From: Streptomyces sp. CB01201 | Lineage (GTDB): Bacteria; Actinomycetota; Actinomycetes; Streptomycetales; Streptomycetaceae | Assembly: GCF_002803085.1 (NCBI RefSeq) | Contig: NZ_NNBJ01000018.1 | Location: 34,694-98,693, forward strand | DNA: 64,000 nucleotides | Direction: 5' to 3' | In this document: piece by piece, positions 34,556 through 42,965 of the stretch | Numbering within the stretch: the stretch's first letter is position 1 | Layout: the number at the start of each line of letters is the position of its first letter | Position numbers and translations under genes: made by a program | Notes under the pieces: generated by a model | The model's input: only the letters and a program-made list of their open reading frames with translations | What the model was told of the DNA's origin: nothing | Databases searched by the model: none

Positions 34556-35044
34556 ATGCACACCGTCGTGGAACGCGAGCTGGAGCTCAAGCTGGTGCTG
34601 TCGCCCGAGCGCAGCATCCCCGTCCCGGCCCGGCTCGCCTACCGCACCGACGACCCCTACGCCGTGCACATCACCTTCCACATCGGCTCCGAGTCGCCGG
34701 TCAACTGGACCTTCGCGCGCGAGCTGCTCGTCGAGGGGGTGTTCCGGCCGTGCGGCCACGGGGACGTGCGGATCTGGCCGACGAAGGTGGAGGGCCGCAG
34801 CGTGGTCCTGATGGCGCTCAGCTCGCCGGACGGCGACGCGCTGCTGGAAGCGCCCGCGGCCCAGGTGTCGGCGTGGCTTGAGCGGACGCTGCGGGCGGTG
34901 CCGCCGGGCTCCGAGAGCGAGCAGCTCGGCCTGGACGACGGCCTGGCCGAGCTGCTCGCGCCGACCACGGGTGGCATGGTCGACGAGCTGTGGCTGCGCG
35001 ACCCCTGGCCGTCCGACGAGTCCCGGCCGGAGGAGGGGGCGTGA
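34556..35044 (+). CDS. ssgG: SsgA-like protein (SALP), probably SsgG
   Basis: 162 residues. SALPs exist only in morphologically complex actinomycetes and control septum placement and cell-wall events in sporulation. Family features: LVLSPERSIPVPARLAYRTD, DPYAVHITFHIGSESPVNWT, FARELLVEGVFRPCGHGDVR. The C-terminal ~35 residues (ELLAPTTGGMVDELWLRDPW) are longer than in SsgB. The ssgG name rests on my recollection of the S. coelicolor order (neighbour of a GlcD-type oxidase and a TPR gene); it could be another SALP. SD is GAGG-type before ATG 34556. Confidence 0.85.
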   Translation: MHTVVERELELKLVLSPERSIPVPARLAYRTDDPYAVHITFHIGSESPVNWTFARELLVEGVFRPCGHGDVRIWPTKVEGRSVVLMALSSPDGDALLEAPAAQVSAWLERTLRAVPPGSESEQLGLDDGLAELLAPTTGGMVDELWLRDPWPSDESRPEEGA

Positions 35045-35085
35045 GGGGGCGGGGCGTCGGGGGGGCGAGGCGTGCGGGGGCGGGC

Positions 35086-36453
35086 TCAGAAGAGCTTGCC
35101 GGGATTCAGCAGACCCAGCGGGTCGAAGGCGTGCTTGACCGCGCGCTGCATCTCGATGCCCACCGGGCCCAGCTCGCGGGCCAGCCACTCCTTCTTCAGG
35201 ACGCCGACGCCGTGTTCGCCGGTGATGGTGCCGCCCAGCTCCAGACCGAGCGCCATGATCTCGTCGAAGGACTCGCGGGCGCGCCGCGACTCGTCCTCGT
35301 CGGCCGCGTCGAAGCAGACCACCGGGTGGGTGTTGCCGTCGCCCGCGTGGGCGCAGACGCCGATGGTCAGCCCGTACTCGGCGGCGATCGCCGAGGTCCC
35401 TTCGAGCATCGCGGCGAGCTTCGAGCGCGGCACGCACACGTCGTCGATCATCGTGGCCGATTTGATCGTCTCCAGGGCGGTGAGCGACAACCGCCTTGCC
35501 TGGAGCAGGAGTTCGGACTCGGCAGCGTCCTCGGCCGGGACGACCTCGGTGGCGCCCGCGGCCGTGCACAGCGCGCCGACGGCGGCGAGGTCGGCGGCCG
35601 GGTCGGGGCTGTCGAAGGCGGCGAGCAGGAGCGCCTCGGTGGTGTCGGGCAGGCCCATGTTCGCCATGCGGTTGACCGCCTGGATGGTGGTGCGGTCCAT
35701 GAGTTCGAGCAGCGAGGGGGCGTGCCCGCGCTCCATGATCCGCACGACCGCGTCGCAGGCGGCCGCGGCGGAGCCGAACTCGGCGGCGAGCGCGAGCTGG
35801 GGCGGCGGTGAGGGCCGCAGCGCGAGCACCGCTTTGACAACGATGCCTAGGCTGCCCTCGGAGCCCACGAACAGCCGGGTCAGGTCGTATCCGGCGACGC
35901 CCTTGGCGGTGCGCCGGCCGGTGCTCATCAGCCGGCCGTCCGCGAGCACGACCTCCAGGCCGAGGACGTACTCGGCGGTCACTCCGTACTTCACGCAGCA
36001 CAGGCCGCCGGAGGCGGTGCCGATGTTCCCGCCGATGGTGCACATCTCCCAACTGGACGGATCCGGCGGGTAGTAGAGCCCGTGTTCGTGGACGGCGCGG
36101 GACAGCACGGCGTTGACGACACCGGGCTCCACGACCGCGACCCGGTCGACCGGGTTGATCTCCAGGATGCGGTCCATCCTGACCAGGGACAGCACGATGC
36201 AGCCGTCGCTGGCGTTGGCGGCGCCGGACAGGCCGGTGCGCGCGCCCTGCGGCACGACGGGCACCCGCAGCGCGGTCGCCGTGCGCATCACGTGCTGCAC
36301 CTCCTCGACGGTGCGGGGCAGCACCACCACGGCCGGGCTGCCCGCCGCGCAGAAGCTCGCCATGTCGTGGGCGTAGGAGGCGGTGATGTCGGGGTCGCTG
36401 ACGACGGCGTCCGCCGGGAGGTGCTCGCGCAGCCGTTCGAGAAGATCGTCCAT
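35086..36453 (-). CDS. FAD-linked oxidase, GlcD/D-lactate dehydrogenase type
   Basis: 455 residues. It oxidises a 2-hydroxyacid (glycolate, D-lactate or D-2-hydroxyglutarate type) to the 2-oxoacid with FAD. The PP-loop FAD domain has VVPQGARTGLSGAANASDGC and EMCTIGGNIGTASGGLCCVK, and the C-terminal domain has the metal/substrate region GVCAHAGDGNTHPVVCFD and TGEHGVGVLKKEWLARELG. Start ATG 36453 (MDDLLERLREHL). No GlcE or GlcF partner is adjacent. Divergent from the TPR gene. Confidence 0.9.
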   Translation of the reverse strand: MDDLLERLREHLPADAVVSDPDITASYAHDMASFCAAGSPAVVVLPRTVEEVQHVMRTATALRVPVVPQGARTGLSGAANASDGCIVLSLVRMDRILEINPVDRVAVVEPGVVNAVLSRAVHEHGLYYPPDPSSWEMCTIGGNIGTASGGLCCVKYGVTAEYVLGLEVVLADGRLMSTGRRTAKGVAGYDLTRLFVGSEGSLGIVVKAVLALRPSPPPQLALAAEFGSAAAACDAVVRIMERGHAPSLLELMDRTTIQAVNRMANMGLPDTTEALLLAAFDSPDPAADLAAVGALCTAAGATEVVPAEDAAESELLLQARRLSLTALETIKSATMIDDVCVPRSKLAAMLEGTSAIAAEYGLTIGVCAHAGDGNTHPVVCFDAADEDESRRARESFDEIMALGLELGGTITGEHGVGVLKKEWLARELGPVGIEMQRAVKHAFDPLGLLNPGKLF

Positions 36454-36541
36454 GTCTTCAGCCTGGCACCCGGGGCCATCGGTGTGAACCCTTTCCCCGG
36501 CCGGTCGGGCGGGGCCGGTGTGGTCTTCGTATTGACGCACA

Positions 36542-38170
36542 GTGAGCGCCATGGAGATCGCGAAGACCGAACACGATGCGGACGCGGCCCGGCGGGCGGC
36601 GTGGCAGTCGACCGCGGCCGCGGCCCAGCGGACCTCGCCGCGGTCCGGGCCGCGCCGGGCCCTGAAGCGGGCGGTCCTGGTGGCCCTCGCGGCGGGCGTG
36701 CTGGTCGGGGGCGTCCTGCTGATCATGCCGGACGGCCGGGAAGCGAAGGCCCCGCCGCCCGCCCCGGGCCCGGCGGCCCGGGCCCTGACGGCGGTGACCG
36801 GCGGCGCGCCCGCTTCGGTGGCCGATGTGACGGCGCTGATCACGGACCGTGCCGCCTGGGTGCGCACCCACCCGAACGACGAGGCGTCGTGGACGGTGCT
36901 CGGCTCCGCCTATCTGGAGCGGGGCGTGCGGGGCGCCGACTCCTCGTACTACCCGCGCGCCGAGTGGGCGCTCAAGCGCTCGCTCCAGGTGCGTCCGAAG
37001 GACAACCTGGACGCGGAGACCGGGCTCGCGGCCCTCGCCAACGCCCGGCACGACTACGCGGCGGCGCGCACCCTGGCCGAATCCGTACGCACCCGCAAGG
37101 CGGACCGCTGGACGCTCTACCCGCCGCTGATCGAGGCCTACAACGGGCTCGGCGACCCGAAGGCGGCGGCCAAGGCGGTGGAGCAGATGCTCGAACTGCG
37201 CTCCGGCACACCGGCGTTGACCGAGGCCGCCGAGGTCTACCGGCAGCACGGCTGGCGGGAGGACGCCCTGGTGGCCCTGGACGAGGCGGTCGCGCACGCC
37301 ACCTCGCCCGTGCAGAAGGCGGCCGCCCTGGTCTCGGCGGGCGACCTGGCGTGGGAGCGGGGCGAGCCCGACGCGGCCCTCGCGCACTACGAGGCGGCCC
37401 TGCGCACCGATCCGGGCGCCCACGCGGCGCTCGCGGGCCGGGCCAGGGCCAAGGTGGCGCTCGGCCGCAAGGCGGACGCCCAGCGGGACTACCTGGCGGC
37501 GGTCGCGGTCCTGCCACGCCCCGAATACCTGCTGGAGCTGGGCGAGTTGTACGAGTCGCAGGGGCTGGACGGCGATGCCCGCGCCTGGTTCGACAAGCTG
37601 CGCGAACTGGCCGCGCGGGACGGGTCCAACGGTGTGGACGACGCCTTGGTGCTCGGCCGGTTCGAGGCCGACCACGGGGCCGCGCACGCGGCCGTGGACC
37701 GTCTCGAAGCCGAGTGGAGGGCCCACCCCAGCGCGGCGGCCGAGGACGCGCTGGGCTGGGCGATGTACCGGGCGGGCGAGCCGGAGGAGGGCCTCGTCCA
37801 TGTGCGCAAGGCCACCGACTCGGGGGTGCGCAGCGCCCTGTTCTCCTATCACCAGGCCACCATCGAACGGGAGTTGGGCCAGTCCGGCGCGGCCCGGCGC
37901 CATCTCCAGGACGCGCTGCGCACCAATCCGCAGTTCTCGCCGGTGCTCGCACCGAAGGCGACCGAGGCGCTCGCGGCGCTCGGTGAACCGGCGGACGGCG
38001 GACCGAGGGACGTGTACGGCCATGTGGCCGGCGCGCAGTCGGGGTCCGGCGGCGGCGGGGGCGGGGGCGGCAGTTCCGCGTCGTCGGGCTCTTCGTCGGG
38101 CCAGTCGTCCAGCCAGGGTTCCAAGCGCCCGGCGAGGCCCCGCCCCGCGAAGCCCTCGCGGCGCGGCTGA
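36542..38170 (+). CDS. Membrane-anchored tetratricopeptide repeat protein
   Basis: 542 residues. One membrane segment (AVLVALAAGVLVGGVLLIM, about residues 44-62) leads to an extracytoplasmic or cytoplasmic stack of TPRs, for example EDALVALDEAVAHATSPVQK, GEPDAALAHYEAALRTDPGA-HAALAGRARAKVALGRKADA and the repeats near the C-terminus; the tail is Gly/Ser-rich then basic. A scaffold role is likely; partners are unknown. The start is GTG 36542 or ATG 36551; neither has a clear SD. Confidence 0.8.
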   Translation: MSAMEIAKTEHDADAARRAAWQSTAAAAQRTSPRSGPRRALKRAVLVALAAGVLVGGVLLIMPDGREAKAPPPAPGPAARALTAVTGGAPASVADVTALITDRAAWVRTHPNDEASWTVLGSAYLERGVRGADSSYYPRAEWALKRSLQVRPKDNLDAETGLAALANARHDYAAARTLAESVRTRKADRWTLYPPLIEAYNGLGDPKAAAKAVEQMLELRSGTPALTEAAEVYRQHGWREDALVALDEAVAHATSPVQKAAALVSAGDLAWERGEPDAALAHYEAALRTDPGAHAALAGRARAKVALGRKADAQRDYLAAVAVLPRPEYLLELGELYESQGLDGDARAWFDKLRELAARDGSNGVDDALVLGRFEADHGAAHAAVDRLEAEWRAHPSAAAEDALGWAMYRAGEPEEGLVHVRKATDSGVRSALFSYHQATIERELGQSGAARRHLQDALRTNPQFSPVLAPKATEALAALGEPADGGPRDVYGHVAGAQSGSGGGGGGGGSSASSGSSSGQSSSQGSKRPARPRPAKPSRRG

Positions 38171-38211
38171 GCGCGACGCGGCAGAGGGGCGGGAGCGGAG
38201 CTGAAGAGGCC

Positions 38212-38242
38212 GCGGCCCCACGGGTCAGGTCCGTGGGGCCGC
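38212..38242. terminator. Hairpin between convergent TPR gene and hppD
   Basis: Twelve perfect pairs (38212-38223 with 38231-38242), loop GTCAGGT. It lies 42 bp after the TPR stop and 50 bp from the hppD stop, so it may serve both. Confidence 0.75.
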
Positions 38243-38291
38243 AGACTAGTGACGGTAACTCACATACCGTACGCGCGTGGTGCGTTGCAGG

Positions 38292-39443
38292 TCAGAGGTT
38301 GCCCCGAAGCTCCTGCTCGCGCTCGATCGCCTCGAACAGGGCCTTGAAGTTGCCCTTGCCGAAGCCCATCGAACCGTGCCGCTCGATCATCTCGAAGAAG
38401 ACGGTGGGGCGGTCCTGGACCGGCTTGGTGAAGATCTGGAGGAGGTAGCCGTCCTCGTCGCGGTCGACCAGGATCTTCAGCTCGCGCAGCGTCTCGACCG
38501 GCACCCGGGTCTCGCCGGCCCACTCGCCGAGGGTGTCGTAGTACGAGTCGGGGGTGTCCAGGAACTGGACGCCGGCCGCGCGCATGGAGCGCACCGAGGC
38601 GACGATGTCGTTGGTGGCGAGCGCGATGTGCTGGACGCCGGGGCCGCCGTAGAACTCCAGGTACTCGTCGATCTGCGACTTCTTCTTGGCGATGGCCGGC
38701 TCGTTGAGCGGGAACTTCACCTTGAGGGTGCCGTCGGCGACGACCTTCGACATGAGCGCGGAGTACTCGGTGGCGATGTCGTCGCCCACGAACTCCTTCA
38801 TGTTGGTGAAGCCCATGACGTTGTTGTAGAACGCCACCCACTCGTTCATCCTGCCGAGCTCGACGTTGCCCACGCAGTGGTCGATCGCCTGGAAGAACCT
38901 CTTGGGCGTCTCCACCAGCGGCGCGGCCTCGACGAACCCGGGCAGGTAGGTGCCGGTGTAGCCGGTGCGCTCGACCAGGGTGTGCCGGGTCTTGCCGTAC
39001 GTGGCGATCGCGGCCAGGACGACGGTGCCGTGCTCGTCGCCCACCTCGTGCGGCTCCTCGATGCCGGTGGCGCCGTGCTCGGTGGCGTACTTGTACGCGG
39101 CGCGCGCGTCCGGCACCTCGATGGCGAGGTCCACCACGCCGTCGCCGTGCTCGGCGACGTGCTCGGCCAGGAAGCGGCCCCGGTCGGTCGCCGGCTTGAT
39201 GACGGAGGTGAAGACGAAGCGGGCGGCGCCGCTGGTCAGCACGTAGCTGGCGGTCTCGCGGCTGCCGTTCTCCGGTCCGGAGTACGCGACCAGCTTCATG
39301 CCGAAGGCCGTCGAGTAGTAGTGCGCGGCCTGCTTGGCGTTGCCCACCGCGAAGACGACCGCGTCCATGCCCTTCACCGGGAAGGGGTCGGCCTGCCGCG
39401 CGGTTTCGGGGGTGGGATCGATGATCATCGAGTTGTCTGCCAT
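38292..39443 (-). CDS. hppD: 4-hydroxyphenylpyruvate dioxygenase
   Basis: 383 residues, full length. It converts 4-hydroxyphenylpyruvate to homogentisate in tyrosine catabolism (and supplies precursors for ochronotic pigment). The Fe(II) ligands are His189 (AIDHCVGNV), His272 (VQHIALATND) and Glu351 (FFEMIERHG); two vicinal-oxygen-chelate halves are evident. Divergent from an Lrp/AsnC regulator across 121 bp that contain an inverted repeat, so regulation by that protein is likely. Confidence 0.96.
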   Translation of the reverse strand: MADNSMIIDPTPETARQADPFPVKGMDAVVFAVGNAKQAAHYYSTAFGMKLVAYSGPENGSRETASYVLTSGAARFVFTSVIKPATDRGRFLAEHVAEHGDGVVDLAIEVPDARAAYKYATEHGATGIEEPHEVGDEHGTVVLAAIATYGKTRHTLVERTGYTGTYLPGFVEAAPLVETPKRFFQAIDHCVGNVELGRMNEWVAFYNNVMGFTNMKEFVGDDIATEYSALMSKVVADGTLKVKFPLNEPAIAKKKSQIDEYLEFYGGPGVQHIALATNDIVASVRSMRAAGVQFLDTPDSYYDTLGEWAGETRVPVETLRELKILVDRDEDGYLLQIFTKPVQDRPTVFFEMIERHGSMGFGKGNFKALFEAIEREQELRGNL

Positions 39444-39489
39444 GGCCGCAGAGTCTCGCTATCCGGCAAGCTGCGCAATAGTTCGCGTT

Positions 39490-39514
39490 TTCACTGGTCA
39501 ATCTGTGCAGTGAA
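39490..39514. promoter_or_regulatory. Inverted repeat in the hppD / Lrp-type regulator promoter region
   Basis: TTCACTG (39490-39496) and CAGTGAA (39508-39514), separated by 11 nt, between divergent hppD and the AsnC-family gene. The arms are exact, and the position suits a binding site of the adjacent Lrp-type regulator; this is inference. Confidence 0.55.
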
Positions 39515-39564
39515 TGGGCAGTATCTAGGGGCGACTTGTACACGATGACCATCCGGAGGCGGCC

Positions 39565-40050
39565 ATGTCGATCGATCATTTGGACGGGCGTCTGATCGTG
39601 CTGCTCGCCCGGGAGCCCCGGATCGGGGTCCTGGAGGCCTCGCGCCGGCTCGGGGTCGCACGCGGCACGGTCCAGGCGCGGCTCGACCGGCTTCAGTCGA
39701 ATGGAGTCATCCGGGGCCTCGGTCCCGATGTCGACCCGGCGGCGCTCGGCTACCCGGTCACCGCCTTCGCGACGCTGGAGATCAAACAGGGCCAGGGGGC
39801 GGACGTGCGGGCCCACTTGGCGTCCGTGCCCGAGGTCCTCGAACTGCACACCACCACCGGCCAGGGCGACATGCTGTGCCGGCTCGTGGCCCGCTCCAAC
39901 GCCGATCTCCAACGTGTGATCGACCGGGTTGTCGGTTTTGATGGCATCGTCCGGGCCGCCACGGCGATCGTCATGGAGAACCCGGTCCCGCTGCGGATCA
40001 TCCCGCTGGTGGAGCAGGCGGCACAGGACTCCGTCCCCGGCGGCGGCTGA
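39565..40050 (+). CDS. Lrp/AsnC family transcriptional regulator
   Basis: 161 residues. An N-terminal winged HTH (LDGRLIVLLAREPRIGVLEA, SRRLGVARGTVQARLDRLQS) is followed by the RAM effector-binding domain (PVTAFATLEIKQGQGADVRA, VPEVLELHTTTGQGDMLCRL). Such proteins bind amino acids as octamers. Next to hppD in the opposite direction, it probably senses tyrosine, phenylalanine or their keto-acids. The stop is 27 bp before the Opu-type importer, on the same strand, so it may share transcripts with it. Confidence 0.93.
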   Translation: MSIDHLDGRLIVLLAREPRIGVLEASRRLGVARGTVQARLDRLQSNGVIRGLGPDVDPAALGYPVTAFATLEIKQGQGADVRAHLASVPEVLELHTTTGQGDMLCRLVARSNADLQRVIDRVVGFDGIVRAATAIVMENPVPLRIIPLVEQAAQDSVPGGG

Positions 40051-40076
40051 CCGGCGACCGACAGGGGTGAGCGCGG

Positions 40077-40724
40077 ATGGGCTTCTGGGACTACTTGTCC
40101 AGCAGGCACCAGCAGCTCCTCACCGACGCCTACCAGCACGCGAGCGCGGTGTTCCAGTGCATGGTGATCGCGACCGTGCTCGGCGTCCTGATCGGCGTGG
40201 TCACGTACCGCAGCGGCTGGGCGGCGGGCCTGGCGATCACCACCACGTCGTCGATCCTCACGATCCCCTCGCTCGCCATGATCGGCCTGCTGATCCCGCT
40301 GGTCGGCCTGGGTGTGGCCCCCACCGTGGTGACCCTGACGCTGTACGGGCTGCTGCCGATCGTGCGCAACTCGATCGTGGGCCTGCGCGGAGTGGACCCC
40401 GCCCTGGTGGACGCGGCCAAGGGCATCGGGATGTCACGGGCCGCCCGCATGCTGCGGGTGGAACTCCCGCTGGCCTGGCCGCCGATCCTGACCGGCATCC
40501 GGGTCTCCACGCAGATGCTGATGGGCATCGCGGCCATCGCGGCGTACGCCTCGGGCCCCGGCCTCGGCAACGAGATCTTCCGCGGCATCGCCTCGCTGGG
40601 CAGCGCCAACGCCATCAACCAGGTGCTCGCGGGCACCCTCGGCATCGTGGTGCTCGCCCTGCTCTTCGACGCGGCGTACGTCCTGATCGGCCGTCTCACC
40701 ATCCCGAGGGGGATCCGTGTCTGA
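40077..40724 (+). CDS. Osmoprotectant/betaine ABC importer, permease 1 (OpuCB-like)
   Basis: 215 residues, six transmembrane helices, binding-protein-dependent permease. The EAA-loop region GLRGVDPALVDAAKGIGMSR-AARMLRVELPLAWPPI is diagnostic. It pairs with the second permease (42066-42965) to form the channel. SD is GGGGTGAGCGCGG before ATG 40077; its stop overlaps the GTG of the ATPase gene by 8 bp. Substrates of this family are glycine betaine, choline, carnitine or related compounds. Confidence 0.9.
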   Translation: MGFWDYLSSRHQQLLTDAYQHASAVFQCMVIATVLGVLIGVVTYRSGWAAGLAITTTSSILTIPSLAMIGLLIPLVGLGVAPTVVTLTLYGLLPIVRNSIVGLRGVDPALVDAAKGIGMSRAARMLRVELPLAWPPILTGIRVSTQMLMGIAAIAAYASGPGLGNEIFRGIASLGSANAINQVLAGTLGIVVLALLFDAAYVLIGRLTIPRGIRV

Positions 40725-42069
40725 GCGATTCGAGCACGAGCGGTCGGAGGACGAACGGCCCGGGTACGGCCGGGGCGAGCACGAGCGGATCGCCGAGGAG
40801 CGGACCGAGCACGAGCGGGCCGGGGCCGCGCCCGCGCCGAGCGGCGCGGCGACCTCCGGGGCCGCCATCCAGCTGGAGAACCTCACCAAGCGGTACGCGG
40901 GCAACCCCGAACCGTCCGTGGACAACGTCAGCATGGAGATCAAGGCGGGCGAGACCGTCATCTTCGTGGGCCCGTCCGGCTGCGGGAAGTCGACCACGCT
41001 CAAGATGATCAACCGGCTGATCGAGCCGACGTCCGGCCGCATCCGCATCAACGACGAGGACGTCACCGACATCGACCCGGTGAAGCTGCGCCGCAAGGTC
41101 GGCTACGCGATCCAGTCCTCCGGGCTCTTCCCGCACATGACGGTCGCCGAGAACATCGCGCTGGTGCCGAAGATGGTCGGCTGGTCCAAGTCGAAGGTGA
41201 AGGACCGCGTCGAGGAGATGCTCGACCTGGTCGGGCTCGACCCGCGCGAGTTCCACGGCCGCTATCCGCGCCAGCTCTCCGGCGGACAGCAGCAACGGGT
41301 GGGCGTGGCACGGGCGTTGGCGGCCGATCCGCCGGTACTCCTGATGGACGAGCCGTTCGGCGCGGTCGACCCGATCACCCGCGACCACCTCCAGGACGAG
41401 CTGATCCGGCTCCAGCACGAGCTGCACAAGACGATCGTCTTCGTCACCCACGACTTCGACGAGGCGATCAAGCTCGGCGACCGCATCGCGGTGCTGCGCG
41501 AACGCTCGCACATCGCCCAGTTCGACACCCCCGAGGCCATTCTCACCAACCCGGCCGACGACTTCGTCTCCGGTTTCGTGGGCGCGGGCGCGGCCCTCAA
41601 GCGGCTCAACCTCACCCGCGTACGGGACGTGGAGATGGCCGAGTTCCCCACGGTCACCGTCGACGACCCGCTCCAGTCGATCTTCAACAAGCTGCGCAGC
41701 GGCCCGCACAACGAGCTGCTCATGCTGGACCGCAGGAACCGCCCCTACAAGTGGCTGCGGCGCGGCGACCTGATGCGCGCCAAGGGTTCGCTGGCACGGG
41801 CCGGGCAGATGGTGCACGACACGGTGACCCGGGACGCGACCCTGCACGACGCCCTGGAGGCGGTGCTCATCGACTCGGGCGGCCGGGTCGCGGTGACCGG
41901 GCGGCGCGGCGAGTACATCGGCGTCGTCGACATGGAGACGCTGATGAACTCCGTGCACGAACTCCTGGAGGCCGACCGGCTCGCCGCCATCGAGCACCAG
42001 CACGACCTCGCGGAGCTGCGCCACCACCAGACCGAACAGGAGCTGGAGGGCGGTGCGGAGAAGTCATGA
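40717..42069 (+). CDS. Osmoprotectant/betaine ABC importer, ATPase with CBS domains (OpuCA-like)
   Basis: 450 residues. An acidic/charged N-terminal extension (about 50 residues rich in Glu-His-Glu-Arg) precedes the ATPase: Walker A GPSGCGKST, Q-loop AIQSSGLFPHMTVAEN, signature LSGGQQQRVGVARA and Walker B LLMDEPFGAVD. The C-terminal part has tandem CBS domains (VTRDATLHDALEAVLIDSGG), which in OpuA proteins sense ionic strength and gate transport. GTG 40717 overlaps the upstream gene; ATGA overlap with the next. Confidence 0.93.
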   Translation: MSERFEHERSEDERPGYGRGEHERIAEERTEHERAGAAPAPSGAATSGAAIQLENLTKRYAGNPEPSVDNVSMEIKAGETVIFVGPSGCGKSTTLKMINRLIEPTSGRIRINDEDVTDIDPVKLRRKVGYAIQSSGLFPHMTVAENIALVPKMVGWSKSKVKDRVEEMLDLVGLDPREFHGRYPRQLSGGQQQRVGVARALAADPPVLLMDEPFGAVDPITRDHLQDELIRLQHELHKTIVFVTHDFDEAIKLGDRIAVLRERSHIAQFDTPEAILTNPADDFVSGFVGAGAALKRLNLTRVRDVEMAEFPTVTVDDPLQSIFNKLRSGPHNELLMLDRRNRPYKWLRRGDLMRAKGSLARAGQMVHDTVTRDATLHDALEAVLIDSGGRVAVTGRRGEYIGVVDMETLMNSVHELLEADRLAAIEHQHDLAELRHHQTEQELEGGAEKS

Positions 42070-42965
42070 CGCCGCCCAGGAGCCCCGCCCCCGCCGAACG
42101 CCCGCCGGGCGAGCACGAGGTCAAGGGCCACGCCTTCCGCGACGAACTGTCCGACCCGCTGTCCGACCCGCTGTCCGACCCGCTCGCGGAGCCCGAGGAC
42201 GCGGCGGGCCCGGCGCCCGGAGGAACGGCCCGCCGGATCACCTGGCGGAAGCTGGTCTTCCTGCCGGCCGTCCTCGCGGTGATCCTCCTCCTCACCTACT
42301 TCTGGATCACCCACGTCCATCTGGACGCGATCGCGCGGAACTCGATCGACCACGGCAACGTCCAACTGCGCCTGTGGCAGCACGTGAAGCTGACCGCGAT
42401 CTCCACCTTCTGGGTGCTCATCATCGCGATCCCGCTCGGCATCGCGCTGACCCGGCGCGGAGTGAGCCGGGCGGCCCCGCTGGTCACCGCGATCGCCAAC
42501 ATCGGCCAGGCCACCCCCGCCATCGGCCTGCTCGCCCTCCTGGTGATCTGGCTCGGCATCGGCCCCGGCACCGCGATCGTCGGCATGGTGATCTACGCGG
42601 TCCTGCCGGTCCTCTCCAACACGGTGGCCGGCCTGAAGGCGATCGACCCCCAGCTCGTCGAGGCGGCCAGGGGCATCGGCATGTCGGCGCCCGGCACCCT
42701 GGGCAAGGTCGAACTGCCGCTCGCGGTACCGCTGATCCTCGCGGGGGTGCGGACCGCGCTCGTCCTGAACGTCGGCACCGCCACGCTCGCCACCTTCGGC
42801 GGCGGCGGCGGGCTCGGCGACCTGATCACCTCGGGCATCCAGACCCAGCGCATGCCGGTCCTGGTGCTCGGCTCGATCCTCACGGTGGCGCTCGCCCTGC
42901 TCGTGGACTGGCTGGCCTCGCTGGCCGAGGTGGCGCTGACCCCGCGCGGACTGGAGGTGGAGTGA
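42066..42965 (+). CDS. Osmoprotectant/betaine ABC importer, permease 2 (OpuCD-like)
   Basis: 299 residues. The membrane domain has six helices with the EAA loop GLKAIDPQLVEAARGIGMSA. The ~75-residue soluble N-terminus is unusual and includes three copies of Leu-Ser-Asp-Pro (LSDPLSDPLSDPLAEP) encoded by a 12-bp tandem repeat. ATG 42066 overlaps the ATPase stop (ATGA) and its own stop overlaps the next start (TGATG), so the four importer genes are translationally coupled. Confidence 0.92.
   Translation: MTPPRSPAPAERPPGEHEVKGHAFRDELSDPLSDPLSDPLAEPEDAAGPAPGGTARRITWRKLVFLPAVLAVILLLTYFWITHVHLDAIARNSIDHGNVQLRLWQHVKLTAISTFWVLIIAIPLGIALTRRGVSRAAPLVTAIANIGQATPAIGLLALLVIWLGIGPGTAIVGMVIYAVLPVLSNTVAGLKAIDPQLVEAARGIGMSAPGTLGKVELPLAVPLILAGVRTALVLNVGTATLATFGGGGGLGDLITSGIQTQRMPVLVLGSILTVALALLVDWLASLAEVALTPRGLEVE
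42147..42182 (+). repeat. 12-bp tandem repeat within the OpuCD-like gene
   Basis: Three exact copies of CTGTCCGACCCG at 42147, 42159 and 42171, encoding Leu-Ser-Asp-Pro three times in the N-terminal linker. A slippage-type expansion that stays in frame. Confidence 0.9.

Noticed and set aside
36082..37986. 634-residue open frame
   Set aside because: Out-of-frame with the TPR protein and antisense to the FAD oxidase; no start with SD and no domain.
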